This document shows, in pieces, positions 6,848 to 12,347 of a stretch of DNA of 12,347 bases. Position 1 is the stretch's first letter; every line of letters starts with the position of its first letter. The stretch comes from Promethearchaeota archaeon (GTDB lineage: Archaea; Asgardarchaeota; Lokiarchaeia; Sigynarchaeales; MK-D1): NCBI GenBank assembly GCA_016839865.1, contig JAEOTN010000132.1:1-12347 (forward strand). The letters are read 5' to 3'. A program made the translations under genes and the position numbers. Under the pieces are notes generated by a model. The model ran no database searches. It was given only the letters and a program-made list of their open reading frames with translations, and was not told the DNA's origin.

Positions 6848-6870
6848 TTCTTTTTTTTTTATTTATTTTG
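6848..6870 (+). terminator. T-rich terminator after the membrane protein gene
   Basis: Directly after the TAA at 6845-6847 the + strand reads TTC followed by ten T (6851-6860) and then ATTTATTTTG. This long U-tract is the strongest terminator-like signal in the window. It lies between two converging genes and its right half overlaps the last codons of the coiled-coil gene. Confidence 0.6.
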
Positions 6871-7437
6871 TAGAATTATCTTCAATTCCTTATTTTGAGT
6901 CTTGAGATCTTCGATGAGCTTATGTTGATTTTCAATTTTCTGCTGTAAATCCGTAATTACTTGTCCGGGTTCACTAGTAGTAGATCCTTCTTCAAATTGT
7001 TGGGTCCCCTTCATTCGTGCATTTTCATCTTCCAATTGTTTTACACGGTCTGCAAGTGCCCCAAATACATATAATTTGTCTTCTAGTGCCTTGATTTGCA
7101 TCTTCAGCTTCTTTTGGGCGTTAAATTCATGCACTTCTCCTTCAGTGATTTGAACGCCATTCTCATTCAGCATTTCAAATCTAATATTTAGATCCCTAAC
7201 AAACTCCTCTTGTTCCTTCAATTTTGCATCCTTTTGAGCTAATGTCTGTTCAACAAGTTTCTTCTGTTCATTCAGATCAGAGAGGTCTTCTTCTAGTTTT
7301 TCTATTCTAACAGTAAGCTGAATATTTTCATTCTTCTTTTCCTCTAATAATTCTTTTAATTCACCAATTACACTTGTGCGAGGAGCGGCGCCCATTTTAT
7401 CTTTCCACATTGAAGTAAAGTCTCTTTTTTCACTCAT
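6859..7437 (-). CDS. Coiled-coil protein of unknown function
   Basis: 192 residues from ATG 7437, very rich in Glu, Lys, Gln and Leu. Heptad-like stretches run about 23-91, 105-143 and 158-190, separated by short breaks (ENGVQITEG near 92-100 and the Ser/Thr/Gly-rich GTQQFEEGSTTSEPG near 144-158). A short non-coiled N-terminus (MSEKRDFTSMWKDKMGAAP) might be a docking motif. There is no signal peptide, membrane segment or enzymatic motif, so a cytoplasmic scaffold, tether or filament role is possible but unproven. Coiled-coil composition makes similarity to eukaryotic proteins unreliable. It is divergent from the PfkB-kinase operon (78-bp gap with an inverted repeat) and convergent with the membrane protein gene. 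Confidence 0.85.
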   Translation of the reverse strand: MSEKRDFTSMWKDKMGAAPRTSVIGELKELLEEKKNENIQLTVRIEKLEEDLSDLNEQKKLVEQTLAQKDAKLKEQEEFVRDLNIRFEMLNENGVQITEGEVHEFNAQKKLKMQIKALEDKLYVFGALADRVKQLEDENARMKGTQQFEEGSTTSEPGQVITDLQQKIENQHKLIEDLKTQNKELKIILQNK

Positions 7438-7455
7438 GACTCGAACCTATTCTCA

Positions 7456-7475
7456 TCTGTTTAGCAGAAAACAGA
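7456..7475. repeat. Inverted repeat in the divergent coiled-coil/kinase promoter region
   Basis: TCTGTTT (7456-7462) and its exact reverse complement AAACAGA (7469-7475) are separated by 6 bp. The dyad lies 19 bp upstream of the coiled-coil gene start and 41 bp upstream of the kinase start, so one bound dimer could affect both genes. Function is inferred from position only. A TATA-like CCTTAAAG (about 7483-7490), near-symmetric, lies about 26-33 bp before kinase ATG 7516. Confidence 0.4.
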
Positions 7476-7515
7476 ATGCATTACCTTAAAGCGTTCCCGT
7501 TATTATTGAGAACTG

Positions 7516-8508
7516 ATGAACACCTCCTTCGATATTGTCTTCATAGGACACTTTGCTCGGGATACGATAATCTCGCCCAATGGTGATATCTCAAATTCCA
7601 TTGGAGGAGGAGTAACTTTTGGGACTCTTGCAGCACATAAATTTAATGTAGATCAAAATATTGGAGTTTTCAGTGAAATTGGTAAAGATTTTGATCCATC
7701 TTGGTTAGAAATTTTTGATTCCAAGATAAATCTAGAAGGAATTAGACAGAATTCTGATAAATCCACTCACTTTAAAATTCAATACTTTCCCGAAGGAGGG
7801 CGAAAATTAACATTAGAGTCACAAGCTTCACCTTTGGAATTTAAAAACATACCAAAACCCATGTTAAATTCTCGGAGTTATATGATCTCATCTATTGCTA
7901 ATGAAATTAGTTATGATTTTGTGAAGGACTTATTAGAATCAACTTCTGGATGGATTGGAGTTGATATTCAAGGTTTTATCCGTAATTTTCTTAAAAATGG
8001 GGCAATCAATCCAGAACCACTTCAACGATTAATAAAAGGAACACACAAAATTTTAGAGTTGTGTGGTGACCGATTGATCTTGAAAGCTTCGGATGATGAA
8101 ATTAATTACATTGCTCAGTCCCATGATGTAATTGAAAGTACAAAGAAAATTGCCAAATTAGGTAATTTCATTGTATGTACAACGCTAGGACCAAATGGAT
8201 CTCTAATCAAGTATGGAGATGAAAAAATGATTCATATTCCAGCGTTTCAGCCTGAAAAAGGAGTTGTGGATGAAACAGGAGCTGGGGATTGTTATCTCTC
8301 AGTATTTTTATCAGAATTTATAAAATCGGATTTTTCTTGGGAGGAAATTAAGAGATGTGGATATATTGCGAGCTGTGCGGCTTCCTTCTTAATTGAGGAA
8401 AATGGTCCAAATTGCTTTGGAACAAAGGATGAAATTCAACAAAGATTGAAACAAATGAACATAATTCCATCTGAATATCATGAGAGAGTAAAATATAACT
8501 TCTGTTAA
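7516..8508 (+). CDS. PfkB/ribokinase-family carbohydrate kinase
   Basis: 330 residues. The N-terminal glycine motif is SIGGGVTFGT (28-37), with GHFARDTI near the start as in PfkB sugar or nucleoside kinases. The ATP/anion-hole signature DETGAGDCY (252-260) contains the catalytic base D258. GVDIQGFIR (148-156) and CTTLGPNGSLI (221-231) are further family landmarks. The enzyme would transfer phosphate from ATP to a hydroxymethyl group of a sugar, polyol or nucleoside; the substrate cannot be told from sequence. DIQGFIR resembles a variant found in archaeal PfkB proteins of uncertain substrate. ATG 7516 has no Shine-Dalgarno but is about 26-33 bp from a TATA-like CCTTAAAG, fitting a leaderless or near-leaderless transcript. 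It is the first gene of a three-gene operon, 15 nt before the next. Confidence 0.93.
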   Translation: MNTSFDIVFIGHFARDTIISPNGDISNSIGGGVTFGTLAAHKFNVDQNIGVFSEIGKDFDPSWLEIFDSKINLEGIRQNSDKSTHFKIQYFPEGGRKLTLESQASPLEFKNIPKPMLNSRSYMISSIANEISYDFVKDLLESTSGWIGVDIQGFIRNFLKNGAINPEPLQRLIKGTHKILELCGDRLILKASDDEINYIAQSHDVIESTKKIAKLGNFIVCTTLGPNGSLIKYGDEKMIHIPAFQPEKGVVDETGAGDCYLSVFLSEFIKSDFSWEEIKRCGYIASCAASFLIEENGPNCFGTKDEIQQRLKQMNIIPSEYHERVKYNFC

Positions 8509-8523
8509 CACCATCATAGGGTA

Positions 8524-9135
8524 ATGCACTCCAACGTCCATTATTCTGCGGGTGTTATAATTGCTACCTTAGCTCACAGATTCTTTGATTTACCATGGTA
8601 TTTCTTTCTTTTAATAGTGTTTTCTGCAGCAATTCCTGATGTTGATATATTTTTAAAAAATTGGGCAATAGAGAACAATCATCGGAATTTCTTCACACAT
8701 ACAATTTATCCAGGACTGATTTTACTTGGAATTGGGATTACTCTGGCATTGTTGTTTGATTTTCATGTGATTTGGTTATGTGGAGTTTCATTATCTAGTC
8801 ACATTTTTATGGATTGTATCGATTGGGAAACAAGGTTATTTTATGGAAAACGTCATTATGGCTGGATGTTACTTGTAACGGAAGAAGAAAAACACCTGGG
8901 AAAAGGTTTCGAACACTTAAGATTAGAATCAGAAATGGATGCAACAAGTTTTGCAGTGGATCGATACTATAGTAGCACGTTAATGTTAGTTATTGGTATT
9001 TCAATGGCAATTCTCTCATTTCTGTTGTTATTTACCCTTGCATCGGAATACTGGTATGTTTTTATCGGATATTTCCTTTTACTAGAAATTCATCTCTACC
9101 AGAAAAAGAAAATGGAGAGACAATACAAGGAATAG
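8524..9135 (+). CDS. YdjM/DUF457-family membrane-bound metal-dependent hydrolase
   Basis: 203 residues. The family's polar motifs are all visible: an N-terminal His (MHSNVHYSAG, H3/H6), then IPDVDI (D39/D41), NNHRNFFTHT (H53/H59) and SSHIFMDCID (H93/D97), spread over membrane segments at about 25-38, 61-80 and 82-99, with two further ones at 152-172 and 173-192. The YdjM/DUF457 group is predicted to be integral-membrane metal-dependent hydrolases, related in layout to membrane phospholipase-like proteins; substrates are unknown. After the core, residues 100-150 (FYGKRHYGWMLLVTEEEKHLGKG) form a polar stretch. The start is 15 nt after the kinase stop and the stop is 9 nt before the GTPase start, so it is co-transcribed with both. 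Confidence 0.88.
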   Translation: MHSNVHYSAGVIIATLAHRFFDLPWYFFLLIVFSAAIPDVDIFLKNWAIENNHRNFFTHTIYPGLILLGIGITLALLFDFHVIWLCGVSLSSHIFMDCIDWETRLFYGKRHYGWMLLVTEEEKHLGKGFEHLRLESEMDATSFAVDRYYSSTLMLVIGISMAILSFLLLFTLASEYWYVFIGYFLLLEIHLYQKKKMERQYKE

Positions 9136-9144
9136 AATGAGATT

Positions 9145-10032
9145 ATGAAGACTGGAAGACACACCAAACAAATTTTTGCAAAAATTGTAGAGTCTGCAGA
9201 TGTTATCTTCCAAATACTAGATGCACGTAATCCAAATGGAACTCGCAATGAAAAATTAGAGGAATTCATCCAAAAAAACACGCCGAATAAGAAAATATTC
9301 CTTGTTATCAACAAAATTGACCTTATTCCTAAACAGGTACTCACTGATTGGATTGCCTATTTCAGAAAAACAACACCATATACTGTGTTTGCATTAAGTG
9401 CACTGTATTCTCGAGGATTAATCTCATTCAAAAAGAAACTCTCTCATCACTTCTCTAAACGAAATATTAAAGCAATAATTGTCGGATACCCAAATACAGG
9501 TAAATCATCTTTAATCCAAGCTCTAACAAGAGATAAAAAAAAGATAGGAATATCTTCAAGGGCAGGTTTTACTCGAGGAATAATCGAGGTAAAAATTACT
9601 CAACATTTAAGCCTCTTGGATACTCCGGGGATAATTCCCATCTCAGAAGATAACGAAGTAGACCAAGGAATTAAAGGAGTAATGAATCCTGAAAAAATAC
9701 AAGATAAGGAAGCAGTTGTTCAAGCTCTTCTTGATTTATATATTACACCCGTAAAAATCATGGAACATTTTGGATTAGATGAGTCTTACATTCGATCTAA
9801 GATGGAACATCCGGATGAATTTATTAGAAAATATTTGAGATCTGGGAATGGAAGGATGTCTTACACTGAATTCGAGCAACTTATCCGATTAATTGGAATT
9901 AAACGAGGTCAATTAAACCCGGGTGGAGGCATTAATGAAAATAAGGTTTTGAATACGATTATCCATGCTTGGCAAAAAAATAAGATAAAATTTTATGTGG
10001 TCCCTCCAGAGGTAAATACTGCAGATAAATAA
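9145..10032 (+). CDS. Circularly permuted GTPase, YlqF/YawG type (ribosome-assembly family)
   Basis: 295 residues with G motifs in permuted order: family marker ILDARNP (25-30), then G4 NKID (56-59), G5 region SAL (85-87), G1 GYPNTGKSS (114-122), G2 threonine around GFTRG (T143) and G3 DTPG (159-162). This order defines the YlqF/YawG-type cpGTPases, which in bacteria (RbgA) and eukaryotes (Nog2, Lsg1) act in assembly of the large ribosomal subunit; a similar role here is inference. The C-terminal helical domain ends with GIKRGQLNPGGGINENKVLN and the conserved KIKFYVVPPE. ATG 9145 is 9 nt after the YdjM-type gene. Its last 40 bp overlap the end of the opposing MEMO gene, and the conserved C-termini of both proteins lie there. 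Confidence 0.93.
   Translation: MKTGRHTKQIFAKIVESADVIFQILDARNPNGTRNEKLEEFIQKNTPNKKIFLVINKIDLIPKQVLTDWIAYFRKTTPYTVFALSALYSRGLISFKKKLSHHFSKRNIKAIIVGYPNTGKSSLIQALTRDKKKIGISSRAGFTRGIIEVKITQHLSLLDTPGIIPISEDNEVDQGIKGVMNPEKIQDKEAVVQALLDLYITPVKIMEHFGLDESYIRSKMEHPDEFIRKYLRSGNGRMSYTEFEQLIRLIGIKRGQLNPGGGINENKVLNTIIHAWQKNKIKFYVVPPEVNTADK
9974..9980 (-). terminator. T7 tract downstream of the MEMO gene
   Basis: Read on the - strand, seven T begin 13 nt past the MEMO stop codon (TAA at 9995-9993), inside the coding region of the convergent GTPase. A T-tract placed here could end the MEMO transcript. It also codes for part of the GTPase tail (WQKNK), so the tract may reflect coding alone. Confidence 0.35.
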
Positions 10033-10910
10033 CCTACAGAATACTCACATGGACCTTTTCCTCCCATTTTCTCATAAGAAGTATAGTATTTCAAAACTTT
10101 CCCCTCCGTAGCCCCTAATTTTTCTGCTGCTATCATAGCAGTAACAATAGTTTGAGGTCCACATACAGATGTCTTTTGGGCATTGTTGTATGCTGATTTC
10201 CAATCATAATTTGCAACAGATTCCATTACTGCATTATCTTTCGCTTTCATATCCTCCAGATCTGCCTGAGGTTGATAGTAATTACTTGGCTGTTTATGTG
10301 TCATATCACTTGATGCAATAATTGCGATGTCTTTTTCACTGTTTATAATCACTTGAGCTAAATCTTCTCCAACCTGCATAAGATGGTCTAAATTCATATC
10401 TCCCACCTTGATTGGTACAAAAGATATATCTCTGTTATATTGCATTGAGGCGTATTGGATAAAGGGTAATTGGACCTCTATATTGTGTTCTCGTTGATGA
10501 AATCCAGAAAATGCATCATTGTCTTCTTTAACATACTTGGAATTTGTCAGGATTGATTTTGTTGTAGGTTCATCGATATTAAGATCACCTAAAGGAGTTA
10601 CCCATTTACCTTCTTTCATTAATGAAATTCCACGGTACCCCGTATGCTGGGTACCTAGCACAATAATCACATCAGGACACCTATCCTCGAAAATAGCTTT
10701 AAATGTATGGGTAGCGGCAGCTCCGCTATAAAAATAACCGGCGTGAGGACAAACTCCTGCTAGTACTCTGCGTTCCTTATTCGGTGCCGTATTTGGAGTT
10801 AATTTACCGGGACCAAATTCCGTATCATTGAAAGATAGTTCTATAGCTTCCAATAATTTTGTTTTATTATAGGGGTAAAAACTTCCAGCAACAGAAGCTC
10901 TACGAATCAT
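9993..10910 (-). CDS. MEMO-family protein (AmmeMemoRadiSam system protein B type)
   Basis: 305 residues from ATG 10910, which gives the usual family N-terminus MIRRASVAGSFYP; the frame extends to ATG 10967 (19 residues more), but the promoter evidence favours 10910. Hallmarks are CPHAGYFYSG (His56), GTQHTGY (His89), REHNIEVQLPF (His142) and TSVCGPQ (Cys250), which match the His/His/Cys metal-site region of human MEMO1 and the extradiol-dioxygenase-like fold. The protein ends with the conserved EYSVGYLSAVF. MEMO proteins bind iron or copper; their reaction is unsettled. In many prokaryotes MEMO accompanies an AMMECR1 protein and a radical SAM enzyme, but neither is encoded here. It overlaps the convergent GTPase gene by 40 bp. 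Confidence 0.92.
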   Translation of the reverse strand: MIRRASVAGSFYPYNKTKLLEAIELSFNDTEFGPGKLTPNTAPNKERRVLAGVCPHAGYFYSGAAATHTFKAIFEDRCPDVIIVLGTQHTGYRGISLMKEGKWVTPLGDLNIDEPTTKSILTNSKYVKEDNDAFSGFHQREHNIEVQLPFIQYASMQYNRDISFVPIKVGDMNLDHLMQVGEDLAQVIINSEKDIAIIASSDMTHKQPSNYYQPQADLEDMKAKDNAVMESVANYDWKSAYNNAQKTSVCGPQTIVTAMIAAEKLGATEGKVLKYYTSYEKMGGKGPCEYSVGYLSAVFTSGGTT

Positions 10911-10931
10911 GACAAATTTTACGAAAAGCTC

Positions 10932-10943
10932 ACTATTAATAGT
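10932..10943 (-). promoter_or_regulatory. Palindromic TATA-like element of the MEMO gene
   Basis: ACTATTAATAGT is a perfect 12-bp palindrome with a TATA-like core (TATTAATA), 22-33 bp upstream of ATG 10910. Archaeal TATA boxes lie about 25-30 bp before the transcription start, so the transcript would begin at or very near the ATG. This supports the 10910 start. Its symmetry could also serve as an operator. Confidence 0.45.
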
Positions 10944-11015
10944 TTCGTCCATTGAAAAAACCGTCATTGACCAAAAAAACTTAGGTTAACCGTATCGATC
11001 TATCCTTACTAAAAT

Positions 11016-11032
11016 TTTTTCGTGACGAAAAA
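11016..11032. promoter_or_regulatory. Palindrome at the start of the surface protein gene
   Basis: TTTTTCGT-G-ACGAAAAA is an 8+1+8 inverted repeat whose last A is the A of the start codon ATG 11032. A TATA-like ACTAAAATT (about 11008-11016) sits immediately before it, so a protein bound here would block initiation. No Shine-Dalgarno is visible; the transcript may be leaderless. Confidence 0.45.
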
Positions 11033-12347
11033 TGAAAAGAAAACATTACGCTTCCACAGCGTTGATAATACTATTCTTTGGTCAAATTCTTTTCGTTGCA
11101 GTAAGCTTATATCCATTCCTTCCTACCGTAAATCCTGAACAAATCGGATCTGATGGGAACTCACCATATTTTGATTCACCACTTTCATTGCCATCAGCAT
11201 CTGATACTGCAGACACTTGGTGGAATGAAAGTTATACACATAGATTACTTGTAACGGTAAAAGAACCAGACGTATACCAACGTACTAATGAACCTGTAGA
11301 GGTCTTTTTAGAATTCGAAGCAGACACACATAGAATTGATTCTACTCGGTTAGTTAGATATTCAACAAGCACTTGGACACCGATATCATTTCAATTGAAA
11401 AATATCACAGATGACGGAACCTACATTCTGAGTTTTACAATGACGTTCCAAGTGACAATCAATTTGAATGAGACAATAGATTATTATGTTTATTATTCAG
11501 AAGATACAGGAATCGATGCATATTCGCCCGTATCTTCATTAATAACCAGTTATGATGGGACAACGGTAAATGTGGATAATGGACATTATGAAATTGAATT
11601 CGCGGAAGAATCTGCAATCTATAACTTCGAATATAAAGATGTAAATTATCATACTGAAAATTCATTTATGCCATTGAATAAAGTGCTCCAACCTGGAACA
11701 TCAACCTATGCTCCTGATGCACGTGGTTTTATAACTGACTGGTTAATTGTAGGCCCATTTGACGAACCAGCAGGTCAATGGGATAATTTCGCATCTTATA
11801 TAGACGACCCACTTAGGCGTCATCACCTAGATCTAACCAAAGATTATGTAGAAGGAGAGTATGCTACTGGGGGAAATGCTAGCTATGGATTAGATCCTTC
11901 CCGACAATGGCAATTACATAGTGACTCTGACTATAGAATCGATTTCAATTCAATATACGATGGCGATGACAGAACTGCGTATGCTATGGTATATGTGTAT
12001 GCGCCCAGTGATTTATCTAATATTTACCTGAAAGGTGCGGCAGATGACGGACTCGGTGTGATTATGGACCACCAATATCCATATCTTATGTATCATCATA
12101 GTTTACAGGCTCTTGGTAGTAATGACCGATGGGTTAGTGGTCCATTTACCATGACTCAAGGATGGCATTCATTTATCGTATTTTGTGAAGAACGTGGGGG
12201 ATCTTGGGCTTTTACTTTGAGATTTTCTACTGACAATGTGTTACGTCCCTTTACAGATACCACCAATGCTATAACGAACTTGACTATATCTACAACACCC
12301 CAAACTGATATTGATAATATTTTACAAGTTGAATCTGGTCCTGTATA
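11032..12347 (+). CDS. Secreted or anchored surface protein with beta-sandwich domains, 3' end outside window
   Basis: Open from ATG 11032 to the window end (438 codons, no stop), so the C-terminus is missing. The N-terminus (MKRKHYASTALIILFFGQIL, hydrophobic to about 27) is a signal peptide or anchor. Residues about 62-175 (TWWNESYTHRLLVTV onward) resemble DUF2341-like surface domains. The NGHYEIEFAEES segment begins near 183. TDWLIVGPFDEP (235-246) is a motif common in secreted archaeal and bacterial proteins next to PA14/carbohydrate-binding-like jelly rolls, and such a domain follows at about 311-399: YLKGAADDGLGVIMD, then GWHSFIVFCEERGGSWAFTLRF. Five NxS/T sequons (N65, N124, N146, N282, N416) fit an exported, glycosylated protein. 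Carbohydrate binding or a cell-envelope role is likely; no catalytic motif is seen in the visible part. Confidence 0.85.
   Translation, partial: MKRKHYASTALIILFFGQILFVAVSLYPFLPTVNPEQIGSDGNSPYFDSPLSLPSASDTADTWWNESYTHRLLVTVKEPDVYQRTNEPVEVFLEFEADTHRIDSTRLVRYSTSTWTPISFQLKNITDDGTYILSFTMTFQVTINLNETIDYYVYYSEDTGIDAYSPVSSLITSYDGTTVNVDNGHYEIEFAEESAIYNFEYKDVNYHTENSFMPLNKVLQPGTSTYAPDARGFITDWLIVGPFDEPAGQWDNFASYIDDPLRRHHLDLTKDYVEGEYATGGNASYGLDPSRQWQLHSDSDYRIDFNSIYDGDDRTAYAMVYVYAPSDLSNIYLKGAADDGLGVIMDHQYPYLMYHHSLQALGSNDRWVSGPFTMTQGWHSFIVFCEERGGSWAFTLRFSTDNVLRPFTDTTNAITNLTISTTPQTDIDNILQVESGPV

Noticed and set aside
9974..10032. Frameshift or assembly error as cause of the convergent gene overlap
   Set aside because: Both proteins end with family-typical C-termini inside the overlap, so the stops look genuine.
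10634..10655. GC-rich hairpin GGTACCC-N8-GGGTACC inside the MEMO gene
   Set aside because: It codes for the conserved metal-site segment GTQHTGY, so codon choice for Gly-Thr and Gly-Tyr explains it; no regulatory position.
11459..11665. - strand open frame inside the surface protein gene
   Set aside because: His/Leu/Tyr/Asn-rich translation typical of an antisense shadow; the + strand frame has a signal peptide and domain motifs.

Overview
The window looks like chromosomal DNA from an AT-rich archaeon, most likely an Asgard (Promethearchaeota) lineage. The main pointers are a complete Rab/Ras-like small GTPase, an archaeal TrmB-type regulator, a MEMO-family protein, a circularly permuted YlqF/YawG-type GTPase, several apparently leaderless starts preceded by TATA-like boxes, and a secreted protein rich in N-glycosylation sequons. 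The Asgard assignment is inference from gene content; the class within the phylum cannot be told from this window. There is no tRNA, rRNA, CRISPR array, transposase or phage gene. Coding density is high: no stretch of 300 bases lacks a gene, and the longest gaps are 5862-6046 and 433-599.

Layout. 1-432 is the 3' end of an M24 metallopeptidase. A small membrane protein (600-995) follows on the + strand. A block on the - strand, read from 5861 leftward, contains: small GTPase and TrmB-like regulator (3-nt gap, clear two-gene operon ending at a T7 tract); then a separate unit with a membrane alpha/beta hydrolase carrying a long C-terminal multi-pass region and a small orphan protein; then a TetR-type regulator with an unusual N-terminal extension. 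On the + strand, divergent from the GTPase, lies a multi-pass membrane protein with a GLPEGTVR motif (6047-6847). It converges on a coiled-coil protein (6859-7437, - strand) across a T10 tract.

The right half holds a tight + strand operon: PfkB-family kinase, YdjM/DUF457 membrane metal-dependent hydrolase, and circularly permuted GTPase (gaps of 15 and 9 nt). The last of these overlaps the convergent MEMO gene by 40 bp. Finally, a secreted or surface-anchored protein starts at 11032 and runs off the window.

How the genes work together: the GTPase-TrmB pair suggests a GTP-switch protein made together with a DNA-binding sensor protein, and the hydrolase and surface protein face the outside of the cell. 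Several intergenic regions contain short dyads or direct repeats placed at TATA-like boxes, listed separately as candidate operators. These are read by eye and are not statistically tested.
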